A DNA stretch of 56,847 nt from Bacteroidota bacterium. GTDB taxonomy: Bacteria; Bacteroidota; Bacteroidia; B-17B0; Aurantibacillaceae. The notes below the pieces were generated by a model. It saw only the letters and a list, made by a program, of their open reading frames with translations. It searched no databases and had not been told where the DNA came from. Location: NCBI GenBank assembly GCA_020162035.1, contig JAIUNM010000023.1, forward strand, positions 1 through 56,847, read 5' to 3'. Positions 28,435 through 37,176 of this stretch are shown here, piece after piece. Position 1 is the stretch's first letter. Each line of letters opens with the position of its first letter. Both the position numbers and the translations under genes were made by a program.

Positions 28435-29151
28435 ATGACTAAGTTAAGCGTTAATATAAATAAAATTGCAACCTTAAGAAACGCACGCGGACATAATGTG
28501 CCAAATGTTATAGAAGCTGCAATTAACATACAACGTTTTGGTGCACAAGGCATTACTGTGCACCCAAGGCCAGATGAAAGACATATTACTTATGCAGATG
28601 TAATTGAATTAAAAGAAATTGTAAATACTGAATTTAATATTGAAGGAAATCCTACAGAAAAAAAATTTATTGATTTAGTATTACAAGTTAAACCCACGCA
28701 GGTTACACTTGTGCCAGATTCAAATTCGCAATTAACTAGCAACCATGGTTGGGACACCATAAAAAATAAAGATTTTTTAATTGAAGTTATTTCTGAATTT
28801 AAAAAACATGGTATTAGAACAAGTATTTTTGTTGACCCAATTGAACAATTTATTAATGGAGCACAATTAACCGGTACAGATAGGATTGAACTTTATACCG
28901 AAAGTTATGCAAATACTTTTTTAACCAATAAAGAAAAAGCAATTTTAAATTTTGTTAAAGCTTCACAACTTGCTCAAAACTTAAATTTAGGAGTAAATGC
29001 TGGTCACGATTTAAATTTAGAAAATCTTAATTATTTCAAAAATAACATACCTAATTTGTTAGAGGTTAGCATTGGCCATGCTTTAATATCCGATGCCTTA
29101 TACCTTGGGTTAGAAAATACCGTTCAAATGTATTTAAAACAATTGTTGTAG
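28435..29151 (+). CDS. pdxJ: Pyridoxine 5'-phosphate synthase
   Basis: PdxJ condenses 3-amino-2-oxopropyl phosphate with 1-deoxyxylulose 5-phosphate to make pyridoxine phosphate. The 238-residue TIM-barrel protein shows [16 protein letters not shown] at the start, [13 protein letters not shown] with the catalytic His and Arg, [19 protein letters not shown], VTLVPD and [13 protein letters not shown] near the C terminus, and [12 protein letters not shown]. Length and order are normal. It is divergent from the CBS gene. Confidence 0.97.
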   Translation: MTKLSVNINKIATLRNARGHNVPNVIEAAINIQRFGAQGITVHPRPDERHITYADVIELKEIVNTEFNIEGNPTEKKFIDLVLQVKPTQVTLVPDSNSQLTSNHGWDTIKNKDFLIEVISEFKKHGIRTSIFVDPIEQFINGAQLTGTDRIELYTESYANTFLTNKEKAILNFVKASQLAQNLNLGVNAGHDLNLENLNYFKNNIPNLLEVSIGHALISDALYLGLENTVQMYLKQLL

Positions 29152-29249
29152 TTTTATTACTAACAAATTTTTGTTCATACAAATATATTGATAAAGATAA
29201 AAGTTAACATTCAAAAATTAATTTTATACTAATCCTATTAAATTAATTT

Positions 29250-30602
29250 ATGGCAACTAAAAAAACTAAAACAAGTTCGGGGGCAAAAAAAATATTTGTG
29301 CTTGACACCTCTGTAATTATTTACGACCATTACGCAATTAAAAATTTTGCTGAACATGATGTTGTAATTCCTATTACTGTGTTAGAAGAGTTAGATAACT
29401 TTAAAAAAGGAAACGATACTAAAAATTTCTCTGCAAGAGAATTTACAAGGTACATAGATTCTTTAAGTGGTAAAAATACTTTACAAGATTGGACACCAAT
29501 AAACGGGCCAACTAGAGGCAAGTTTAAAATAGAAATGAATTTTTCGAGTAAAATTAATGCCGAAAAAATTTTTGACGATAGAAAAGCTGATCATAGAATA
29601 TTAAATACAGCTTTATATACCGTTGAATCTAACCCAGGACGAAAAGTAATTTTAGTTACAAAAGATATTAATTTAAGAATTAAAGCGAAAAGCTTAAACT
29701 TAAATGCCGAAGATTATGAAACAGGTAAAATAAAAACAGTTGATGAATTATATAATGGTAGAAGCGAAGTGCTTAAAGCCGACACAAACAGTATAAGTAG
29801 TATTTATAATCAAGGCGAAGCAAAAGCATCATCGGTTTTAAAAAAATTTAAACCATTACCAAATCATTATTATGTGTTAAAAAATGGTTCATCAAGTGTA
29901 CTTACACGATACAATGCAGATGATGATATGCTTAAAAGAGTTGTAAAAACTGCCGCATTTGGTGTAATACCAAAAAACGCTGAGCAAACTTTTGCAATTG
30001 ATGCCATTATGAATCCTGATATTAAGTTAGTATCAATTCAAGGTGTTGCAGGAACTGGTAAAACTTTATTATCATTAGCTGGTGCATTAGAGCAACGCAG
30101 AAATTACCATCAAATATATTTAGCAAGACCAATTGTGCCTTTAAGTAATAAAGATATTGGTTATTTACCTGGCGATGTAAACAGTAAATTAAATCCATAC
30201 ATGGAGCCGCTTTGGGATAATTTAAAGTACATAAGGAGTTTATTTAACGAAAAAGATAAAGAACATAAACAATTAAATGAAATGGTTGAATCGCAAAAAT
30301 TAGTTGTTTGCCCTTTAGCTTATATAAGAGGAAGAAGTTTAAGCAATGTATTTTTTATTGTTGACGAAGCTCAAAACTTAACGCCTCACGAAGTAAAAAC
30401 AATTATAACACGCGCCGGCGAAAACACTAAAATTGTTTTTACAGGAGATATTCATCAAATTGATACGCCATATTTAGATGCACAAAGTAACGGTTTAAGT
30501 TATTTAATTGATAAAGTTAAAGGACAACCTTTATATGCGCATATAACTTTAGAAAAAGGTGAGCGAAGTGAGTTAGCAAACTTAGCTAATGATTTACTTT
30601 AA
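29250..30602 (+). CDS. PIN domain-PhoH ATPase fusion
   Basis: The 450 residues consist of an N-terminal PIN ribonuclease-like domain (IFVLDTSVIIYDH with Asp at about 19, then PITVLEELDNFK, ILVTKDINLRIKA) and a C-terminal PhoH superfamily 1 ATPase (Walker A GVAGTGKT 265-272, Walker B FFIVDEAQN, then VFTGDIHQID). This PhoH2 architecture is linked with RNA unwinding and cleavage. The PIN acidic residues are present, so it is probably active. It ends in the typical EKGERSELANLANDLL. A strong terminator follows at 30616-30649. Confidence 0.95.
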   Translation: MATKKTKTSSGAKKIFVLDTSVIIYDHYAIKNFAEHDVVIPITVLEELDNFKKGNDTKNFSAREFTRYIDSLSGKNTLQDWTPINGPTRGKFKIEMNFSSKINAEKIFDDRKADHRILNTALYTVESNPGRKVILVTKDINLRIKAKSLNLNAEDYETGKIKTVDELYNGRSEVLKADTNSISSIYNQGEAKASSVLKKFKPLPNHYYVLKNGSSSVLTRYNADDDMLKRVVKTAAFGVIPKNAEQTFAIDAIMNPDIKLVSIQGVAGTGKTLLSLAGALEQRRNYHQIYLARPIVPLSNKDIGYLPGDVNSKLNPYMEPLWDNLKYIRSLFNEKDKEHKQLNEMVESQKLVVCPLAYIRGRSLSNVFFIVDEAQNLTPHEVKTIITRAGENTKIVFTGDIHQIDTPYLDAQSNGLSYLIDKVKGQPLYAHITLEKGERSELANLANDLL

Positions 30603-30615
30603 TGTTTATTTAATA

Positions 30616-30649
30616 AAAAATCCCACAAATAATTTTGTGGGATTTTTTT
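30616..30649 (+). terminator. Rho-independent terminator after the PhoH gene
   Basis: AAAAATCCCACAAA pairs with TTTGTGGGATTTTT around a short AT loop. The A and T runs on both sides make it usable in both directions, so it could also end the small minus-strand gene at 30699. Confidence 0.85.
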
Positions 30650-30698
30650 ATAATTTATTACTATAAGAAACATTTTTTCTTATATAGTACAAATTTTA

Positions 30699-30911
30699 TT
30701 ATTGAATAGTTCCGTTGCGTTGAGCTTCTTTTCTATATTTTAATAATCTAAATGTCCAGTATGTTAACATACCAATAACAAAAGCAGAAATTAAAACATT
30801 TGGTATTTGTTCTAATGCTTTAATACCTTTAAATGCCCATTGAAAAAATTTACCAATACCTTCAAAAATATCTGTCCAAGTAATCATTAAGTTTATCATA
30901 AGTGCCATCAT
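30699..30911 (-). CDS. Small single-span membrane protein, DUF6341-like
   Basis: The open frame extends further upstream, but the real protein probably starts at the Met pair at 30911. A -7 box (TATTTTTG, 30940-30947 minus) lies before it and AAAGA precedes the ATG. The protein of about 70 residues reads WTDIFEGIGKFFQWAFKGIKALEQIPN, then a hydrophobic helix VLISAFVIGMLTYWTFRLL, then a basic tail KYRKEAQRNGT. This matches my memory of DUF6341 proteins, small membrane proteins conserved in Flavobacteriia beside DUF6427. Function unknown. Confidence 0.75.
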   Translation of the reverse strand: MMALMINLMITWTDIFEGIGKFFQWAFKGIKALEQIPNVLISAFVIGMLTYWTFRLLKYRKEAQRNGTIQ

Positions 30912-30939
30912 TTCTTTAATTATTTGTAAGTTTACAGCA

Positions 30940-30947
30940 CAAAAATA
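30940..30947 (-). promoter_or_regulatory. -7 box of the DUF6341-like gene
   Basis: TATTTTTG on the minus strand, 28 nt before the chosen ATG. It lies inside the long open frame and so argues against the distal start at 31064. Confidence 0.55.
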
Positions 30948-30972
30948 ATGAAATAGTTTAAAAAAAAAAATT

Positions 30973-31959
30973 GTGTTTGCTGGTGTTTTAAATAAAGGTT
31001 TAAGAGAAAACGTAATATTAATTATATTACTGATTATCAGCATTATAACATTATCTTTTTTCACTACTAAAGAACCTGAGTTTTTATTTTACCCAGATTT
31101 ATTTTATAATTTCTTTAGTTCTAAAGTAAATAGCAAAACAATTATAATAAGCATAAACAGTTTATTAATTATAATTTCGGGGTATATAATTTTTAAAATA
31201 AGTGTTGAAGAAGAAATAGGGGATAAAAATAACATTTACCCTCTTTTTATTTTTTTATGCATTAATTTAGTTTGTTGTCATTCTAAACAAATTGTTTCTC
31301 AGTTTATAACTAATATATTTTTTTTATATAGTTTTTATAAGTTAATAATTGCCTATCGTAAAGAAAATGCTTTAAACGAATTATTTATTGCTTCGTTTTG
31401 GTTAAGTGTTTCTGCTTTTATAACCACAATTAGTATTTTGTATTTTCCTTTATTTATAATTGCTTGGTTAATATTAAGGCCATTTAATTTAAGAGAATTT
31501 GTAACTATTTTAATTGGGTTTATTGTTCCTGTTTTTATAATAGAGTGTGTTGCGTATTTAACCAATTTTAATCAATGGTATTTCATTTTTGCAACAAATG
31601 AGTTTTTTAAAACTTTAAAATATCCTTTAATAAGCGAGTATTTTTATTTAATTCTTATTTATTTAACTGTAATTTTTATAATTTCATTAATAAGTTCAAT
31701 TGTTATAGGGTTTGGGAATACTGTAAAAAAACAAAAAGCACGCAAAATTTTATTATGGAACTTGTTTTTCTCTTTATTTATTTTGTTTGCAGGAGGGGCT
31801 AACGGAACATCAATTTTAATAATGTTTTCTTTTCCACTTTCTATTTTTATTGGCGATTTTTTATTTCAAATTAAACAATTAAGAATTTCAAATACCCTAA
31901 TAGGCTTATTTATAATTTGTCTTTTTGTTATCATTTCGGCAAAACTTAACATTATATAA
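30973..31959 (+). CDS. Polytopic membrane protein, DUF6427-like
   Basis: A 328-residue protein with about eight hydrophobic segments. It starts at GTG with FAGVLNKGLRENVILIILLIISIITLSFF. The conserved-looking middle is ASFWLSVSAFITTISILYFPLFIIAWLILRPFNLREFVTILIGFIVP. This matches DUF6427, a Flavobacteriia membrane family usually found beside DUF6341, with which it is divergent here. Function unknown. A weak hairpin terminator follows its stop. Confidence 0.75.
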   Translation: MFAGVLNKGLRENVILIILLIISIITLSFFTTKEPEFLFYPDLFYNFFSSKVNSKTIIISINSLLIIISGYIIFKISVEEEIGDKNNIYPLFIFLCINLVCCHSKQIVSQFITNIFFLYSFYKLIIAYRKENALNELFIASFWLSVSAFITTISILYFPLFIIAWLILRPFNLREFVTILIGFIVPVFIIECVAYLTNFNQWYFIFATNEFFKTLKYPLISEYFYLILIYLTVIFIISLISSIVIGFGNTVKKQKARKILLWNLFFSLFILFAGGANGTSILIMFSFPLSIFIGDFLFQIKQLRISNTLIGLFIICLFVIISAKLNII

Positions 31960-31990
31960 GCGGTTTCTAAATCGTTTAGGTGGCTTTTTT
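31958..31990 (+). terminator. Probable terminator after the DUF6427-like gene
   Basis: AAGC...CTAAA pairs with TTTAG...GCTT around a TCG loop with an internal bulge, followed by a run of T residues. The stem is imperfect. Confidence 0.5.
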
Positions 31991-32045
31991 TCATTTTTAA
32001 CATTAATTTAATCGACAAAATAGACCATATTTCCGATTAATTCAG

Positions 32046-32053
32046 TATATTTG
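32046..32053 (+). promoter_or_regulatory. -7 box of the PhaE-like gene
   Basis: TATATTTG lies 86 nt before ATG 32140 and predicts a 5' leader of about 80 nt, the longest seen in this window. A TTG at 32083 would extend the frame by 19 residues but has no signal or domain in the extension. Confidence 0.5.
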
Positions 32054-32139
32054 CATCAAATTAAAAAAACGCTTGTAAATATTTGAAAATCATAAATTTA
32101 CACGCAAACACTGAATTTAGAAATTTTAAACAAATTAAT

Positions 32140-33507
32140 ATGAAAACAAATAATCCTATTCTCGATTCACTTGTAGAAACACAAGCTCAAATTTTAAATA
32201 ATTGGGTTGATTCTGCAAAAAAAGTTCAAAGCGCATTTTCGAATGGAAATATTGCTAATGAAGGTCAAAATATTTATAAAGATTTTTTTGATAAACAAAT
32301 GAATATTTTAAATAATATGCAAAGTCAATCTTCTAATTTATTTAATAATCAATCATCAAACAATCCAACTGAGTTTTTTAAAAATTGGTTTAATCAACAA
32401 GCTAATTACGCAAAACAAATGACCGATTTTAATCAAAGTATTTATAGCAGTTACCAAAACTTTGGTAAGCCTGCACAAGACTATATGCAAAACTTTGGTC
32501 AAATGAATACAGCTTACACAAATATTTATAATACTTGGATGAGCACATTAAATAATGCTTATGATAATTTAAGTAAAAACATGAACGGTTCATTTAATAA
32601 AGATGTTTTTTCAAACTTTATGCAAGGCAACCAAGTTTATGCTAAAATGCAAGAGTTTTTTGCACCAATGGCAGATGCAATGCAAAAAGGTCAATTTAAC
32701 TTAGATGCATTTAAAAATTATTTTAAAGCAGAACATTACAACGCTTTAAGTAAACAGTTATTTGCAAATATGTACAATGGAGCTTCTATTAAAGAAGTAA
32801 TGGATAATGGAATGAACCAAATTCAAAACTTTTTTGTAAACCAACAAGGTTTAAGTAAAGAGTATTTTGAACATTTAAAAAACATGAATGTTGAAATGCC
32901 AAAAGCATTTACAACAGAGGCAAACATTGAAAGCGCTAAAGATTTTTATAACAAAATTAATTCTAACTTTTCTAAATTTTTTGAACCATTATTAAAAGTT
33001 GCAACTCCTGGTAAAGAAAAAGAAAACATTGAAGCTACAATTAATTTAATGGATAAAATGGCTGAGTATAGCTTTAAACAAGCCGAGTTACAAGTGCAAT
33101 TACAAAATACAACTCAAAAAAGTGTAGAGGCAGTTGCAAAAAAATATAACGACATCTTATCAAATCCTGAAACATATAAAAATGCACCAAATGCACAAGA
33201 GTTATATAACGATTGGATTAAAACTAACGAGCAATTATTTACTGAGTTGTTTGCAAGTGACGAGTTTAGCAAAATTAAAGGTGAAGCTTTAAATTTAAGC
33301 ATGGATGTAAAATCTCATTTTGAAAAACAATTTGAAGGTGTATTTGCTAATTACCCAATGGTTTTTAAAACAGAATTAAATGAAGTTTATAAAACTGTTT
33401 ATGATTTAAAAAAACAAGTTAAAGAATTGCAAACTAAGTTAGCAATGACAAATGCTGCTAGCGTAGAAATTTTTGAAGAAGAGAGAACCAAAAAAACAAA
33501 GAAATAG
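32140..33507 (+). CDS. PhaE/phasin-like polyhydroxyalkanoate-associated protein
   Basis: A helical, Asn- and Gln-rich protein of about 455 residues. It starts MKTNNPILDSLVETQAQILNNWVDSAKKVQ and contains repeated NWF/F-Q-N heptad-like segments. Its C-terminal part (FEGVFANYPMVFKTELNEVYKTVYDLKKQVKELQTKL) resembles PhaE, the class III PHA synthase subunit, or a phasin. No phaC or other PHA gene is in the window, so the catalytic partner would lie elsewhere. Alternatively it is a phasin-like granule protein. A strong terminator follows. Confidence 0.65.
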   Translation: MKTNNPILDSLVETQAQILNNWVDSAKKVQSAFSNGNIANEGQNIYKDFFDKQMNILNNMQSQSSNLFNNQSSNNPTEFFKNWFNQQANYAKQMTDFNQSIYSSYQNFGKPAQDYMQNFGQMNTAYTNIYNTWMSTLNNAYDNLSKNMNGSFNKDVFSNFMQGNQVYAKMQEFFAPMADAMQKGQFNLDAFKNYFKAEHYNALSKQLFANMYNGASIKEVMDNGMNQIQNFFVNQQGLSKEYFEHLKNMNVEMPKAFTTEANIESAKDFYNKINSNFSKFFEPLLKVATPGKEKENIEATINLMDKMAEYSFKQAELQVQLQNTTQKSVEAVAKKYNDILSNPETYKNAPNAQELYNDWIKTNEQLFTELFASDEFSKIKGEALNLSMDVKSHFEKQFEGVFANYPMVFKTELNEVYKTVYDLKKQVKELQTKLAMTNAASVEIFEEERTKKTKK

Positions 33508-33528
33508 TTGTTTGTTGTACTTTGTTTG

Positions 33529-33555
33529 AGCCGGTATTTTTACCGGCTTTTTTTA
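33529..33555 (+). terminator. Rho-independent terminator after the PhaE-like gene
   Basis: AGCCGGTA and TACCGGCT form a perfect 8-bp stem with a TTTT loop, followed by seven T residues. Confidence 0.92.
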
Positions 33556-33556
33556 T

Positions 33557-34384
33557 TTACTTGTTTTTTAAATTCCAAAATAAAAAGTATGGAATTAGCA
33601 TTAATAAACTAAAACTAACAATGCCCATTCCAAATAATACACTTAAATGAAAAATTACACCTACAATTAAATAATATTTTCTGGATTTATTAAATAACAT
33701 TCCTACGCAAAATGTAATTTGAAAAAAAAGTATTATGTAATTTAGCAACCAAGTAAATTTCATGTTGTTTAAAATTGGCAAACTATAATATTTTATTTGC
33801 ATAACATAATAAACTGCTTTGCCAGTAAACCAATCTTCTTGCATAAGTTTTGATATGCCAGAATGTAAGTAAACAACACAAATTAATACCATACAACTTA
33901 AAACACTAAAATTATGCAGTAGTATTTTTAACTCATTAATTTTCGAAGTACTAATATTGTTTTGAGAAATTATAAAAACATTAAAAAACAATAGTTGATT
34001 TAAAATATAATCTCCACCACTTAAACCAGCATAAGTATAATTATGAAAGTTTAAAACCAAAAACCAAATAAACAAATCAAGTAAAATGTATTTCTTTTTT
34101 AAAAAAAATGCCCCAACAGTCAAAACTATTAAAAGTATTAGTGCTGAAATATTTAAAGTGTTGTTTTCAAAAGCGCAAAATAAAAAAGCTAAGTCTTTAA
34201 TAAAACCTATAGATAATTTGTTGTGAAAATAAACCGAATTTGCTGAAATTTCTGTTGAATAATTTAAAAGCCAAAACAAACATTTTAATAAAACAAAGGC
34301 ATATAACGCTTTCGTAAAGCACTTTGTCCCATTAAGGTTTTTATAATCATTCACAAAATAGTTATAGATTATTTTTAGCTTCAT
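33557..34384 (-). CDS. HTTM-domain membrane protein
   Basis: A 275-residue protein with about six to seven membrane segments. The pattern VVYLHSGISKLMQEDWFTGKAVYYVMQI matches the HTTM fold (related to vitamin K-dependent gamma-carboxylase membrane domains), where YLxSGxxKL...WxxGxAxYYxL is the hallmark. YAGLSGGDYILNQLLFFNVFI fits the second half of the signature. It probably has an unknown membrane role; the C-terminal carboxylase part is absent. It is divergent from the GT87-like gene with a gap of only 23 bp. Confidence 0.8.
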   Translation of the reverse strand: MKLKIIYNYFVNDYKNLNGTKCFTKALYAFVLLKCLFWLLNYSTEISANSVYFHNKLSIGFIKDLAFLFCAFENNTLNISALILLIVLTVGAFFLKKKYILLDLFIWFLVLNFHNYTYAGLSGGDYILNQLLFFNVFIISQNNISTSKINELKILLHNFSVLSCMVLICVVYLHSGISKLMQEDWFTGKAVYYVMQIKYYSLPILNNMKFTWLLNYIILFFQITFCVGMLFNKSRKYYLIVGVIFHLSVLFGMGIVSFSLLMLIPYFLFWNLKNK

Positions 34385-34393
34385 TAAATTAAT

Positions 34394-34401
34394 TATATTT
34401 G
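34394..34401 (+). promoter_or_regulatory. -7 box of the GT87-like gene
   Basis: TATATTTG ends six bases before ATG 34408, so the transcript would start at or just before the start codon. It overlaps the upstream TTG at 34399, ruling that out as the start if the box is used. Confidence 0.55.
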
Positions 34402-34407
34402 GTTTTT

Positions 34408-35637
34408 ATGCCGAGTTTAAAATTAGAAAAATATATTTGGATTTTTCTTTGTTTTTTAGGTGTTGTTTTTTGTTCAGTCGAAATTTCTACACTTGGCGAT
34501 TTTTCAATTTTTATTGAAGCATCAAAAGATTTAAGTAAAAACGAAAACATTTATTCAAAAACATATTTTGATGGATATCATTATTATTATTCAATTTTAT
34601 TTGCAATTGTATTAAAGTTATTTAATTGGGTAAATATAGACGTTTTAAAATTTATTTGGGTTTTACTAAATTACTTATGTTTTATTCATCTTTTATACTT
34701 ACTTAATAAATATTATTTATCAAAATTAAATGAAACAAAACATAAATATTTGTTATTAATATTTTCATTTTTATTTTGTTTAACTTTTTTAATTCAAAAC
34801 ATACATAGTTCACAAATTACTTTATTTATACTTTGGTGTTCAATTTATTCTCTTAAACTAATTTACCAAAATAAAACTTGGCTGGGCGCATTAATTTTAG
34901 CTATTGGAATTAATATTAAAATTTTACCCATTGTGCTTTTACCAGTTTTAGTATTTAACGGAAAAATAAAAGATGTATTTTATGTTGTTTTGTTTTATTT
35001 TATCCTTTTTGTTTTTCCAGTATTTATTTTAGGATTTGATTATTTTTTCGAATTAATTAAAAGTTGGTGGCAATTAATTAATCCTTTATCTAACAAACAT
35101 GTTTTAGATGTTGAAGAAAGAAGCTTTCATAGTTTAACTACATTTTTATCTGTTTTATTAGTTGAAAATACGCATGAACTATATATTTTACCAATTAAAA
35201 GAAACATTTTAAACTTAGATATTAATTCACTTAAAATTTTTATTTTTTTAGTGAGAATTACATTAGCTATATCAGTTTTAATTTTTATTAAAACACCTTA
35301 TTTTAAAGATAAATACATCTACTTTAAAACCGAATTAAGTTATTCTTTTGTTTTATTGCTTATTCCTTTAATTTTTCCACACCAACAACATTATGCATTT
35401 GTGTTTTGTTTACCGGCAGCAATTTTAATTTGTTATTATTATTTAAATGTAAAAAATAAGCCTTTATTTTTTTTATTGATTATAAGTTTTTTGTGTTTTA
35501 ATTTAAAACTTATTTTAGGCGAGTTTAATGATTACTATGAACATTTCAAATTAATTACTTATGGCGCATTAATTTTAATGTTTTTGTTGTATTACGTTAA
35601 CTCTAAAGTAAATAAGAACAGATTATTTGTTTTGTAA
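34408..35637 (+). CDS. GT87-like (DUF2029) membrane glycosyltransferase
   Basis: About 409 residues with ten or more hydrophobic segments. The N-terminal loop GDFSIFIEASKDLSKNENIYSKTYFDGYHYYYS is the GT-C type acidic loop. WLGALILAIGINIKILPIVLLP is the family-typical kinked segment with a K-P pair, followed by a second long loop. Members use polyprenyl-phosphate-linked mannose or other hexoses. ATG 34408 is chosen because a -7 box overlaps the alternative TTG. Its end overlaps the convergent propeller gene by 15 nt. Confidence 0.8.
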   Translation: MPSLKLEKYIWIFLCFLGVVFCSVEISTLGDFSIFIEASKDLSKNENIYSKTYFDGYHYYYSILFAIVLKLFNWVNIDVLKFIWVLLNYLCFIHLLYLLNKYYLSKLNETKHKYLLLIFSFLFCLTFLIQNIHSSQITLFILWCSIYSLKLIYQNKTWLGALILAIGINIKILPIVLLPVLVFNGKIKDVFYVVLFYFILFVFPVFILGFDYFFELIKSWWQLINPLSNKHVLDVEERSFHSLTTFLSVLLVENTHELYILPIKRNILNLDINSLKIFIFLVRITLAISVLIFIKTPYFKDKYIYFKTELSYSFVLLLIPLIFPHQQHYAFVFCLPAAILICYYYLNVKNKPLFFLLIISFLCFNLKLILGEFNDYYEHFKLITYGALILMFLLYYVNSKVNKNRLFVL

Positions 35638-37125
35638 CGAAACTACGTGTAGCTTTTTTTTATCAGAAAAAAACAATTTGTAATTAAGGTAAATTGGTGT
35701 TTGGTCTGAATTTATTGTAGATAATAACTCAAAATTTTTAGAAACTAAAAAATGTTTTGTGCCTCCTTTTAGTAAAACAGCTTTATTAATATCGAATTGT
35801 TTTTTATACAATTCAGTAAAATGATATTCATATTCTATTTTGTGGTTAGAAACACCATATACTTTATCGTTTGTTGTAACAAAAAATATAAATTGCGGAT
35901 TAATAAAGCTAAGTGGTACAATATGTCCTTCGCGTTCAACAAAAAACTCATTAGGGTTTATAAATGATTTAAATTGACCGTATTTTTTTTCATCTAATTC
36001 TATTATACTTTCAAATAAAGCATTAGTTATATCTGTAGTTGAAATAGCTTTTTTATTTGCAAACACAATAGAGTTATTCACGTTTACAAAATCAAAAATG
36101 GTTTCAATTTTACTTGTTTGATCAGAATTTATAGTGCCGTTTGTTTTATTAAACTTAAGTAAAAATGGTTTACCATACACAACACTTTTATCGCCACATT
36201 TTGCTTTACCTATGTTAAAAAGCAAAACCTCGTCATTAATAATAGAAAGTATTGTTTGAGATAATTGATACTTTTTTAAATCTTGTTGCCAAATTATTTT
36301 TCCAGTAGAGTCAATTGCAGTTAAATAATCTTTACTTGCAAAATATACCTCTTTGTTGTTTATTAATATGTTTGATGATAAAAATGTAATGTTGCTATTG
36401 TTTGTTGCGGTTTCAACACTATTTAAGTTGTTTTTATTTTGAATTTCGTTTTCAGAAATTAAAATTGGCCCATTTGGCTTTAAACTTGTTTCTAAAGGTA
36501 TTTCCCAATTTTTTCCTGTTTTTAAATTTATACTTGTTAAACCACTTGCGGCAATTAATATTGTTGTATCATTTAAATATTTTAAATCTGTCCAATGTTG
36601 TTCGTTATTAAGTGTTGTTTCCCAAATTAAATTACCTGTACTTAATAAATGTGCACTTAATTTGTTAGTGTTATTTGTAATAACCAATACTATATTTTGC
36701 ACTTCATTTATATGTACAATTTTACCTGGAAAATTTATATGATCATATCCAAACTCTTTATTGTAAGCGCTACTTTTGTTTGTATTAGATAATATTAAAT
36801 AAGGATTAGTATTTATTATATCAAATTGGCTAACATTTTTAAACCAAAATAAAGAATCTTCATCTGCATCTATTTTGCCACACATACCAATATTAATGTA
36901 TTTTTTAATTGTGTTATCATACTTTCTGGTAGTAAAATACACGCAGTTATTGTTGGTGTCTGCAACAATTTTATATACTGGATTATCAAACAAAAAAGTA
37001 GTGGCAATAATTGGTTGATCGCTAACGGCAGAATTACCTAGTTTAGTTGTTTGTTTTTTTTGTGCATTAATTACAAATGATATAGTGACAAAAAGAAGTT
37101 GTAATATATTTTTTAATGAGTTCAT
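35623..37125 (-). CDS. Secreted beta-propeller-like (PQQ/WD-type) protein
   Basis: A 500-residue protein with an N-terminal signal peptide (NSLKNILQLLFVTISFVINAQ). The body is beta-rich, with repeats such as LSAHLLSTGNLIWETTLNNEQHWTDLKYLNDTTILIAASGLTSINLKTGKNW and DYLTAIDSTGKIIWQQDLKKY. These are typical of PQQ-like propeller blades (an Asp/Gly turn followed by a W-containing strand). No enzyme site was seen. It lies 51 nt after the SpoIIE-type phosphatase gene in the same direction, so it may be part of that operon. Its role is not evident. Confidence 0.75.
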   Translation of the reverse strand: MNSLKNILQLLFVTISFVINAQKKQTTKLGNSAVSDQPIIATTFLFDNPVYKIVADTNNNCVYFTTRKYDNTIKKYINIGMCGKIDADEDSLFWFKNVSQFDIINTNPYLILSNTNKSSAYNKEFGYDHINFPGKIVHINEVQNIVLVITNNTNKLSAHLLSTGNLIWETTLNNEQHWTDLKYLNDTTILIAASGLTSINLKTGKNWEIPLETSLKPNGPILISENEIQNKNNLNSVETATNNSNITFLSSNILINNKEVYFASKDYLTAIDSTGKIIWQQDLKKYQLSQTILSIINDEVLLFNIGKAKCGDKSVVYGKPFLLKFNKTNGTINSDQTSKIETIFDFVNVNNSIVFANKKAISTTDITNALFESIIELDEKKYGQFKSFINPNEFFVEREGHIVPLSFINPQFIFFVTTNDKVYGVSNHKIEYEYHFTELYKKQFDINKAVLLKGGTKHFLVSKNFELLSTINSDQTPIYLNYKLFFSDKKKLHVVSLQNK

Positions 37126-37176
37126 TTGAGTAACTTTTGATAAAATGAAAATTTTATGTTTTAAATTTTATAGTAT

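Noticed and set aside
29250..30602. PIN domain as part of a toxin-antitoxin pair
   Set aside because: It is fused to a PhoH ATPase, the usual housekeeping architecture, and no antitoxin gene is adjacent.
30912..31064. N-terminal extension of the DUF6341-like protein
   Set aside because: The region contains the minus-strand -7 box at 30940-30947 and overlaps the start of the divergent DUF6427-like gene, so the short form is preferred.
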